From Cervus elaphus (taxonomy: Eukaryota > Chordata > Mammalia > Artiodactyla > Cervidae): a stretch of DNA of 64,000 nt. Every line of letters begins with the position of its first letter. The stretch's first letter is position 1. Location of the stretch: assembly GCF_910594005.1 (NCBI RefSeq), contig NC_057826.1, positions 81,899,163 through 81,963,162 on the forward strand. Reading direction: 5' to 3'. The notes below the pieces were generated by a model. The model did no database searches. It was given only the letters and a program-made list of their open reading frames with translations, and was not told the origin of the DNA. Of the stretch, positions 56,301 to 64,000 are shown piece by piece. The position numbers and the translations under genes are program-made.

Positions 56301-56701
56301 CCAGCAGTGTGCACTTGTATTTAGGAAATTAAACAGTTGATTCAGGATCCGAAAGAAAAGCTAGGTTGCTATGAAGTGCATCATTTCAGGCTCAGTTAAC
56401 ATTTAGAAGAAGGGACTAGTTGAGTCGGAAATCACAAACTCTAATGGGACTTCCTTCAGTATTATCTGAAAACAATAAGGATAGAAGGGATGCATGAAAC
56501 CCCGTGGTTTTTCCAAAGGAGTCGAAATTGGGGCCGCATGGGTCTCAGCCTGCAGTGTGCTCCCCACCATATTCCTTGCCTCTTTTGAACCCCATCTCAA
56601 AGCTTTGTGGGTTTCTTGTCTGTCCAAAGGCAACTTCACATGCACCAAATATCAAATGACAGGTTTTTCCTTTCTTTACTCACAATCTCAGACTATCCAT
56701 G
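56301..56701. other. Unique sequence
   Basis: No repeat was recognised. The 154-codon plus frame starting at 56494 runs into the adjacent SINE. Confidence -1.
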
Positions 56702-56901
56702 TTGTTGCTGAGTCCTTTCCAACTCTTTGCGACCCCATGGACTATAGCCCACCAGGCTCCTCTGTCCGTGGGATTTCCCAGGCAAGAATACTGGAGTGGG
56801 TTGCCATTACCTTCTCCCAGGGATTTTCCCAACAGAGGTATCGAACCTGTGTCTCCTGCATTACAGGCAAATTCTTTGCCTCTGAGCCATCTGAGAAGCC
56901 C
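56702..56901 (-). mobile_element. Bov-tA-group SINE
   Basis: Reverse complement from TTGTTGCTGAGTCCTTTCC to CTCTGAGCCATCTGAGAAGC. Flanks near ACTATCCAT and AATATTCAT may be a worn target duplication. Confidence -1.
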
Positions 56902-57908
56902 CAGAATATTCATACTGCTTTGAAAAATTATTTTGTATTCTATTTAAAACCTCATTAAGAAAAAGACTGGAGAGGGAAGGAGGTGCTTATAAATCACGCT
57001 TGAGTAGCTCTAATACTAAACAGTGCAGCAATTTACACTGAAAGTACAACACGAACTTTTAGATGTGATAGCCAAAGAGCTCTTCCTGTGATGAAACTTA
57101 GTCCTGCCTGTGATTGAATGTTAATTAAGACAGAATCATAGCCTGGGCTCCAAAAAGTCATTTACCTGCTAGAGTCAGACCTCCACTCTTACGTTTATAG
57201 ATGAAAGGAGGGTGGACGTTCAGGCCCCAATGGATATGACTGTGGAACTGGTGTCATCTCCTTTGGGGCGCCTGTTTTTAAGCAAATGGTGCTTTCTGTC
57301 AAAGGGTAGCATCCCACAAGGATTCTCTCCAGCCCAGAATGCAGGGCGGGGAGTTCTTGGAACAGACTTCAGAAGTCCAAGGAGGCTGAAAACTTCCTGC
57401 TGAAAGTACAACTTCGGCTATAAAGGCACTAGACCGCTTTCATTTGGAAGCCTGCCGCAGTTGGTGGGAGGCAAGATAAAATATGCCATGCCCTTAAAAT
57501 GCCACCCTGACGACGCCAACCGCCTCTTGACTGATGCAGCAGTGCCCTCTTCATAACCTCCTTTTCAGAGGTAAGGAAGAAGCTCTGGATCCAACAAGGA
57601 AAGATCGCTGAGTTTCGTTATGACGCACATGATGTAAATATAAACCACTTAATAATAGAAATGCCAGAGTGAGACTTGGCAACTCCCAAAGATCGAAAAC
57701 TCAGAGCAGAACAAACCGCCCTGTTTAATCCACTTCTCCCAGAGCTCAGGGTTCAGAGTTGGGGTGAGGGGTGGGTGGATGGGGGTGGGGGGGGTGGACC
57801 ACAGGTGATGGGGAGGAAGCATGCCACAGTCTGGCAAACAGCGCAGTTGGCAGGCACAGACCAAACACCCCGAGACCCACTGCAGATACCCCAGTCCGGG
57901 GCACTTAC
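56902..57908. other. Intron start downstream of the exon (minus-strand sense), unique
   Basis: No repeat was recognised. A G-rich tract on the plus strand at 57761-57794 lies 115 nt inside the intron from the donor site. The 63-codon frames at 57212-57411 on both strands are complementary shadows without homology. Confidence -1.
57761..57794 (+). other. Potential G-quadruplex tract near the donor site
   Basis: G runs of 4, 4, 3, 5 and 8 separated by one to four bases. It lies on the strand complementary to the presumed transcript, so it would fold in DNA (template side), not in the RNA. Confidence -1.
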
Positions 57909-57911
57909 CTT
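57903..57911 (-). other. 5' splice site (donor) of the THSD4 exon
   Basis: On the minus strand the exon ends AAG and the intron begins GTAAGT, which matches the U1 consensus across the visible positions. The cut lies between 57909 and 57908 and leaves a phase-0 junction after the last lysine codon. Confidence -1.
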
Positions 57912-58045
57912 GCACTGCCCGGACACACAGATGGCCGTGCCATTCTGGTCACAGGGGGTGCCATCAATGACCTTCTCAGCTTGCCGCACATAGAAGCGGT
58001 AGCCCATCGCCTGGCAGTTCAGCTCACACTTCCGGTTGCCCTTGA
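57909..58045 (-). CDS. THSD4: Internal coding exon of THSD4 (ADAMTSL6), cysteine-rich ADAMTS-like module
   Basis: The exon is 137 bp on the minus strand: two bases completing a split codon, then 45 full codons, ending in phase 0. The protein has five cysteines (residues 6, 10, 31, 39 and 44 of the 45), the block GYRFYVRQAEKVIDGTPC, and an N-glycosylation sequon NGT before the final CVSGQCK. This pattern is the cysteine-rich region that sits between the first thrombospondin repeat and the spacer in ADAMTS and ADAMTS-like proteins. From memory it fits THSD4/ADAMTSL6, a secreted extracellular-matrix protein implicated in fibrillin-1 microfibril assembly; the closest alternative is ADAMTSL4. There is no stop codon in the frame, and both boundaries fit splice consensus. 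The frame runs open further upstream and downstream on paper, but those extensions carry intron signals and no homology. No neighbouring exon of the gene was recognised in the window, which suits a gene with very large introns. Confidence -1.
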
Positions 58046-58075
58046 CTACCAAAAACAACAACAAAAACCAATCAG
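58046..58075 (-). other. 3' splice site (acceptor) and likely branch point of the THSD4 exon
   Basis: Reading the minus strand, CTGAT at 58075-58071 fits the branch consensus, with the branch A at 58072, 27 nt before the exon. It is followed by a TTG/T-rich tract with almost no C, then TAG at 58048-58046. The tract is purine-interrupted (TTGTTGTTG), so this acceptor may be of moderate strength. The phase-1 junction completes a valine codon if the preceding exon ends in G. Confidence -1.
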
Positions 58076-58094
58076 CATCTTTTATCTTTCTGTA

Positions 58095-58335
58095 TCTTTT
58101 TATCAAGATAAAATTCACATAACATAAAGTTAACCATCTTAACCAAAGCATGTATCTCAACGGTTTTTAGTATACTCACAACGTTTACAACCATTTCCAC
58201 AAACTAACCTTAGAACATTTCCATCACCCCAGAAAGGAAATGCTGGACCTATTAGCTGTTACCCCAACCTCTCTCCTCCTCCCAAGACCTTGGGGGCCAC
58301 CAAATCTATGTCTTGTCTCTATGGATGTGCCTATC
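58095..58335 (-). mobile_element. L1M 3'UTR fragment next to the exon
   Basis: Plus-strand reading ACATAACATAAAGTTAACCA, CGTTTACAACCATTTCCACA, CCCAACCTCTCTCCTCCTCC, TCTATGGATGTGCCTATCC is the reverse complement of an old L1 3'UTR. It begins only 50 nt upstream of the splice acceptor. Confidence -1.
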
Positions 58336-58724
58336 CTCGGTCTCACAGTCACACACGTTTAAAATGCATTAAAGCTATTAGATCTCTCTGTATTTGATGG
58401 TAGAGAGAAGAGATTGCATCTTGATCTGCACACGTAGGAGAGATTTGATGCTGAGTGAATATCATAAAGGAATTCTTAAAGAATCTCAGAATACAAATAG
58501 GACTTCACTTTTAGGCATCCTCCCATCTTTAACAGTCTCAATTATATCATATAAATCAGTAATCACAGTGAGCACGCAATGTTTGTGTTCTGCTTTTTAT
58601 TACTTAAAATCTATGCAGTTATACCATTTTATGTTCTTTTAAATGGCCCAAGTTTCCTGTAATAATTCCTCCATTATGAGACATTTAAGTGGTGTGCCCA
58701 TCACCTTAGATTGAAGTCTAAAGT

Positions 58725-59420
58725 CCTTTCAAGAGCTGAACCTCACCTACCTTTATAGTCTCATTTCCTACTGTTCTATTTCCAACGAAGCACTTCCTCT
58801 GTGCCGCTGTTGATCACTGCTCCTCTGGCTTTGCCTACTTGACTAGCACCTGCTTCTACTTTGCTTTAGGTCCCAGGTCACCCTCTCCAGGAAGCCCTCC
58901 ATGGATCCTGATCTGCCCTCTAAGTCCATGTATCACAGGCTGATCCGGTCTCCTCTACTATACGGTTCAACAGACATCATTTAAGGCATGGCTTTGAGGG
59001 ACCACAGAGATGTGTCTGTCTTTTTTAACTAATTTATTTGTGGCTGCACAGTGTCTCTGTTGCTGTGTGAGGGCTTTCTCTAGCTGCAGTAAGCAGGGGT
59101 TACTCTTCCTTACGGTGCCTGGGCTTCTCATTGCGGTGGCTTCTCTTGTTGCAAAGCATGGGCTATAGGGCGTGCGGGCTTCGGTAGTTATAGCACATGG
59201 GCTCAGTAGTTGTGGCTCTTGGGCTCGAGAGGGCAGGCCCAGTAGCTGTGGTGCACAGGCTTAGCTGCTGCATATGGGATCTTCCCAGAGCAGGGATCGA
59301 ACCCATGTCCTCCGTATTGGCAGGTGAATTCTGAACCATTGGGCCACTGGGGAGTCTGAGATGTGTCTGTCTTACTCACTTTTGTATCTTCAGCACTCAG
59401 CAGAGAGCTTGGGCACATGG
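58725..59420 (-). mobile_element. L2 3' region, interrupted by a CHR SINE
   Basis: Host parts 58725-59006 (CACCCTCTCCAGGAAGCCCT) and 59374-59420 (TGTATCTTCAGCACTCAGCA, GAATGCTCAACAAATAACTG) match the reverse-complement L2 3' end. Confidence -1.
59023..59357 (-). mobile_element. CHR-type SINE, full length, perfect 16-bp target duplication
   Basis: Reverse complement: TTTATTTGTGGCTGCACAGT, TCTTGTTGCAAAGCATGGGC, TCGGTAGTTATAGCACATGG, AGGGATCGAACCCATGTCC, head TTGGGCCACTGGGGAG. GAGATGTGTCTGTCTT occurs at 59007-59022 and 59358-59373. Confidence -1.
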
Positions 59421-59457
59421 CGAATGCTCAACAAATAACTGAGGAATAAAGGGAAGG

Positions 59458-59686
59458 ACGTGTGCTCAGTTGTTCAGTCACGTCCAACTCTTTCGACCCC
59501 ATGGACCGTAGCTCACCAGACTCCTCTGTACATGGGATTTTCCAGGAAAGAATACTGGAGTGGGTTGCCGTTTCCTTCTCCAGGGGATTTTCCCAGCTGA
59601 GGGATCGAACCTGGGTCTCCTGAATTGCAGGCAGTCTTCTGCATTGTAGGTGGATTCTTTACTGACTGAGCCACCAGCGAAGCCCC
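59458..59686 (-). mobile_element. Bov-tA-group SINE with internal duplication
   Basis: Reverse complement from CAGTTGTTCAGTCACGTCCA to ACTGACTGAGCCACCAGCGA. The region before the head has a near-duplicate (GAATTGCAGGCAGTCTTCTG then CATTGTAGGTGGATTCT), which makes it longer than its relatives. Confidence -1.
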
Positions 59687-60389
59687 AAAGCGGGGGACAG
59701 AGAAAATAAATATTGGCCTTTGGAGGTGTTTTAATTTTTGTTTTTCCCTCCTCTCTCTCTACTAGATAGAAACCCCTACCTCAGAGTCTTTCTTTATATT
59801 TCTGTTACCTCACACAGAGCCTGCTGCTCAATAAATACTAAATCAATTACCGCTATGACTAATATTTTCAGAGCCATCTAGTTGCCTCCAAAATAAGAAT
59901 GAGAAAAATGTTCAGGCAAGATATATTTCCATATCCAAGGGAGAGAGACATGCCAAGTACACACTGATTTTCTTTAACTGTTTTTGGAGACGAGACTAAT
60001 GCGATGCTCAGCCATAGACAGCATGTTCCAGGGTCATGCCTTTGTCTGAAAATCTGATTACTGCACTGGATAATACTGACTTTTTCCTACACAATACAAT
60101 ACATCATATTTTCCCCAGTGTGGCTGCCTGACTGTCATAGCAATGAACTTCCTTCTACTCCAAAGCCATTGAAAACCGCTAACAGGAAATCTCAGGCAAC
60201 CTATGGGACCACATGGATTAGGGAAGACTGAATCTTCTGTGCATTCTGAGCTCTATCGGAGAAGTCAAGAGACTTGATTTCCTACCCTAGCTGCCCAAAA
60301 CCTATGAAGTGATCTTGGAAAAGTCAAAGATTACCAAAGACGGAAGCACTATGGGAATTATCTGAAACCAAACTGTCATGTTATAGATG

Positions 60390-60390
<1 letters not shown>
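59687..60390. other. Unique sequence
   Basis: Contains an L2/MIR-like scrap at about 59810-59845 (AGCCTGCTGCTCAATAAATA). Nothing else was assigned. Confidence -1.

Positions 60391-60421
<31 letters not shown>
60391..60421. repeat. (CA)15 microsatellite
   Basis: Uninterrupted CA run; likely polymorphic between individuals. Confidence -1.
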
Positions 60422-60422
<1 letters not shown>

Positions 60423-61059
60423 AGGCCCAGGAAAGGAAGTGACAAGTTGGAGGGAAAACTAATCTCCTACAACCTGCATTCTTCTGTCATATATCTATCC
60501 AGACCCCATTTCCTCTCTCCCAGCTCCTTACTTACTGAAGCTGTAGCAGGAACTATCCAAGTGAGTTGCATTTTGATGTAATAAAAGTGTTTATAAAGCA
60601 GCCTCACAGAGGGCAAGGGTTTTGAGTTCTGATTTCTCTGGGCTTCCTCCCAATTACTTCTATCATTAGGAATAGTATCATTGGCAGCCACAAGTTTATT
60701 CCTCAATATTGCAACCATACTACAGAAGAACTTTCTGAGAACAACAACAACAACAAAATGATGGTTAATCAGGAGACAATGACAGCAAATGGGCTACATA
60801 ACTAGAGGGATAACCCAGAGGAATAACCTTAAGGAATGACCAGAGGAATGACCTTAAGTCTGGGTTTCTTCTACCTGTGGCCCAAACCAGCTAGGTCTAC
60901 CCCTATGCCTATGTGGCTTAGGCAATGTCCCTGCCTCTCAGACTTGCAGAAGGAAAAAGGAGATCCTAGGAGACAGTTGAAACCTGGAGACAAGTGACTA
61001 CTTAACAAAACTGCCCAGAATGCTGCTGCCTTAGCAATATTCCACGTAGAGCGTCTCAT
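60422..61059. other. Unique sequence
   Basis: Short CAA run at about 60741-60756 and a local duplication of the type GGAATAACCTTAAGGAATGACC at 60820-60860. No gene evidence was seen. Confidence -1.
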
Positions 61060-61071
61060 AAAATTACATAA

Positions 61072-61397
61072 GCCCTGGACTTCCCTGGTGTCCAGTGGTT
61101 AAGAATCCACCTGTCAATGCAGGGGACATGGGTTCAGTCCCTGGTCCAGAAAGATCTCACATGTCACGGGGCAACTAAGCTCTTTCACCACAACTACTGA
61201 GCCTTCGCTCTAGGGCCCAGAAGCCACAACTACTTAAGCCCACGTGTCCTAGAGTCTGTGTTCCACAATAAGAGAGGCCACCACAATGAGAAGCCTGAAC
61301 ACCACAACTAGAAAGTAGCCCCCACTCACTGCAACTAGAGAAAGCCCGCACACAGCAATGAAGACCCAGCACAGCCCAAAATAAATACATATTTTTT
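61072..61397 (+). mobile_element. CHR-type SINE, full length, perfect 12-bp target duplication
   Basis: Head GGACTTCCCTGGTGTCCAGT, body CACAACTACTGAGCCTTCGC and AATGAAGACCCAGCACAGCC, AAATACAT tail. AAAATTACATAA occurs at 61060-61071 and 61398-61409. Confidence -1.
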
Positions 61398-61479
61398 AAA
61401 ATTACATAACCACTGACTTCTCCAGACCCTGCCCATACTCCCTAACCACTTTAAAATGCGACATAAAAATACATTTGCG

Positions 61480-62458
61480 GGGCTTCCGTTTGCATATCTA
61501 TATGCAAAAAAAAAATGAAGTTGGACCCCTATCGTATACCATATATAAAAATTAACTCAAAATGGATCATCAACCTTAATGTAGGAGATAAAACTATAAA
61601 AAAAATCTTAGAAGAAAACATAGGCATAAAACTTCATGATCTTGGATTATGAAGCTCTTCCGCTTATTACAAATCTAAGCACATGAAAAGATGCTCAATA
61701 TCATTAGTCATTAGCGAAATACAAATTGAAACCACAATGAGATACCACTTCACACATAGGAGGATGGCTGAAAAAAGAAAAAGACGATAAGAAACATTGG
61801 CAAGGATGTAGAGAAATCAGAACCCTCTTACAATGCTGACAGGACTATAAAATGGAACAGTTTTCTTGGAATACATTTGGCAGTTCATCAGAATGTTGAT
61901 TTACCATATGACCCAGTAATTTCACTTCTAAGTGTATAACAATGAGCAATGAAAACACACATCTTCACGAAAACTTGTACATGAAAATTCATAGAAATAT
62001 TATTCATAATAGCTAATAAGTGGAAACAATCCAAATGTCCTTCCAGTGATAAATGGATAAAGAAAATGTGGTATATCCATACAGAAAATATTTGACAATA
62101 GATGGGGATGAAGTGGCACACACTGGTACATGCTACAACATATAAACCATGAAAACATTATGCTCAGTGAAAAAAGCCAATCACAAAAAGCACATATTGT
62201 ATAATTACATTTATATATAATATTCAGAATAGGCAAACATACAGAGGTAGAAAGTAGATTAGTGGTTTGCAGCGATGGGAGGGAGGACAGAATGTGGAGC
62301 AACTATTAATGGATATGGACTTTCTTCTCGGGCAATGAAAGTGTCCTGAAATTATATTGAGGTGATGATAGCATGACTCCAAACATACTAAACACCAGTA
62401 ACTTGTACTATTTAAACTGGTGACTTTTAAGGTAGGTGAGTTTTCTCTCAATAGAGCT
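61480..62458 (+). mobile_element. L1M (L1MB-like) 3' end
   Basis: AATGAAGTTGGACCCCTATC, an internal deletion, then CATGAAAAGATGCTCAATAT, AATGAGATACCACTTCACAC, CCATATGACCCAGTAATTTC, GGATAAAGAAAATGTGGTAT and a 3'UTR with GATTAGTGGTTTGCAGCGAT. It ends before a T run at 62472-62487. Confidence -1.
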
Positions 62459-62524
62459 GTTATTACTACTATTTTTTTTTTTTTTAAAGAAAAGTGGCAG
62501 CAGTTAGCTTCCTAGATCCCCAAG

Positions 62525-62694
62525 CGAAAGTCATTCAGTTGTGTCCAACTCTTTGTGACCTCATGGTCTATACAGTCCATGGCATTCTCCAGGCCAGAAT
62601 ATTGGAGTGGGTAGCCTTTCCCTTCTCCAAGGGCTCTTCCCAACCCAGGGATTGAAACCAGGTCTCCCACATTGCAGACGGTTTCTTTACCAAT
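62525..62694 (-). mobile_element. Bov-tA-group SINE, 5'-truncated, with 8-bp target duplication
   Basis: Reverse complement (tA1-like GTCTATACAGTCCATGGCAT) from GAAAGTCATTCAGTTGTGTC to CGGTTTCTTTACCAAT; the head is missing. TCCCCAAG flanks it at 62517-62524 and 62695-62702. Confidence -1.
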
Positions 62695-62702
62695 TCCCCA
62701 AG

Positions 62703-64000
62703 AAATCATCAAATAAATAACCAGAAAATTTCTTGATTGAAGGAGTCCACCAAGAGCCCGGACAAGGGTGCAAGGGGTGCTCAGATTACCTACTGCTACC
62801 ATCCCGATCCAAGTCAGGGTTCCCCCAGCAGATGGGAGCACTGCCAGCTGGTAGCTAGAACTCACCCCCAGCCTAAGGAAGCCGCCTCCCCAACCTCCTT
62901 CCCTGGGGTAGCCCCTGTCCAATGATCGGTCTGTGTGGTTGTACAATGGCCCATTCTCCATTCTCAGTGTGGAGTAACTCTACAGGGCTAACCCAGCTCA
63001 GAGTTGTTCAATCCTACATCTTGTACCCCTCACAGAAGCTGTTCCTGAATCACTCCCTAAAAAACACTGGCCACAAATCTCTACCTGGGGATCAACATCC
63101 TGGAGCTCTGACCTATTACACTATGTGGCTCAGCTGTGAAGAGCATGCAGGCAGTTACACTGGAAGCACTGGTTATTAATCTAACAGAATTCCCACATAA
63201 TTCCATCAAGAGTATGTGGGATGGGAAGTGTGTACACGTGGTGAGGTGGAGGACGAGGGCGATGAAAGAGGGCTACAATCCTCACCTTCAACAGAAAATC
63301 CTGAAACTGAAAAATCCAGAAGTAACAATATAAACATTATTTGGAGGTAAAAAAGAAAATTTCAAAGGAACAAATAAAATTGTTGAGGAGGAAAGAATAG
63401 TAGGGGATGGGCAAAGTTTGTAGAATTATTTGACTCTCTAAGATACATGCATGCAGATTAACTCAGATTAAACAATAAAATTAATTTTATAAAGAATGTG
63501 AAAACGAATTCCAACAATTTGGGTTCTGAGAAATGGAACTCTGTGCAGTTTTATCAGTGGTCCCTTCCATCTCTATTCAAAATTAGCACAAAACTGTAAA
63601 ACTCCTTGCTGTCTTTTCAGGAACTCAGCGAAAGTGGGAGAGCAAAATGTTGCTTTCTAAGAAAGCAACATGCTGTGGAAGGTTCTAGATTTCATCCAGC
63701 TTTCCTACTACCAAGGTTTGCCTTAGCTTGGAGGGAGTAAGTAAGAGGGAGGCTCCTCAAAGTGGCAGGAGATGAGGTTCAAGCTTTGCGGACAAATGCA
63801 CATTCCCTAGCCATCCGTTAAAGTAGAGAGAAAATTTCAGGTAAGAAGAGGAGAGATATTCTGTGAATAAATACATGAGGCTATTCCTGGAGAATGGATA
63901 GCATCTGTGCTTAGTTTTGGATCCATTCAAACTTCACAAGTTCACTCCAAGTTTAACACCGAGCCCTCATTTCCCAGGCTCAAGTTCCCTTTTTTTGGGT
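62703..64000. other. Unique sequence to the window end
   Basis: No repeat family was recognised. A small hairpin lies at 63647-63671 (ATGTTGCTTTC, loop TAA, GAAAGCAACAT). Short frames at 62737-63333 show no homology. Confidence -1.

Larger units (their letters stand above)
1..57908 (-). other. THSD4: Presumed THSD4 intron downstream of the exon
   Basis: This is inference from the exon and from the absence of any other recognisable exon, promoter or CpG-island-like start on either strand. Content is repeats plus unique filler, itemised separately. A small unrecognised gene inside it cannot be excluded by eye. Confidence -1.
58046..64000 (-). other. THSD4: Presumed THSD4 intron upstream of the exon
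   Basis: Same reasoning as for the downstream intron. I looked for a minus-strand exon ending in a single G before a GT donor that would complete the split valine codon, and found none that also encoded ADAMTS-like sequence. Confidence -1.

Noticed and set aside
56494..56958. 154-codon plus-strand frame
   Set aside because: The second half is a Bov SINE read backward, and the first half has no recognisable homology.
57753..58160. Taking the whole 135-codon open frame as the exon
   Set aside because: Only 57909-58045 shows ADAMTS-like homology and is bounded by splice consensus; the flanks read intronic sequence.
1..64000. A novel defence, secretion or metabolic gene system
   Set aside because: There is no gene cluster of any kind; the window is repeat-rich mammalian intron-like DNA with one exon.

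Overview
This is a stretch of a ruminant (bovid-type) nuclear genome. It contains one coding exon that I can support, set in intron-like DNA dominated by transposable elements. The organism call rests on the repeat set. There is a BovB (RTE-clade) LINE with a recognisable reverse transcriptase, about 22 SINEs of the Bov-tA/Bov-A group (tRNA-Glu-like head joined to a BovB-derived tail), about 14 longer CHR-type tRNA-Glu SINEs, and ruminant-style L1 3' ends. No window feature looks bacterial, phage or plasmid-like. All repeat-family names come from memory of consensus sequences and were not checked by search.

The coding exon lies on the minus strand at 57909-58045. It encodes 45 complete codons of a cysteine-rich ADAMTS-like module, flanked by a textbook donor, an acceptor and a plausible branch point. 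I assign it to THSD4 (ADAMTSL6), a secreted microfibril-associated protein. If that is right, the rest of the window is intronic sequence of this large-intron gene: the downstream intron at 1-57908 and the upstream intron at 58046-64000. No second exon was found.

Region by region. 1-10 kb: an L1 3' end with a nested SINE, an old L1M relic, MIR and MER5 pieces. 10-16 kb: a minus-strand BovB 3' fragment next to an unexplained 50-bp inverted repeat, a short BovB tail between MIRs, a MER1-like hAT remnant and a tiny L1 tail with a clean 18-bp duplication. 17-24 kb: a repeat-free block that may be regulatory, a long L1MA 3' end, SINE clusters and a relic of an L3/CR1 LINE. 25-31 kb: two SINEs sharing one target sequence, a bare poly(A) insertion, and the 1.7-kb BovB pseudogene. 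31-45 kb: a diverged direct repeat pair of about 220 bp, an MLT1-type LTR, more SINEs and a candidate CTCF/TEAD element. 45-52 kb: an L1 3'UTR with a 56-nt palindrome, an L1M nested with a MITE and a younger L1, and two solo endogenous-retrovirus LTRs, one of them inside a SINE. 52-64 kb: quiet sequence, an L1 3' end, the exon, L2/L1M remnants and further SINEs.

The genes do not form a pathway here. What the window records best is insertion history: target-site duplications at many elements let the order of events be read. I found no credible undescribed molecular system. The structural oddities listed as findings are the items worth a second look.
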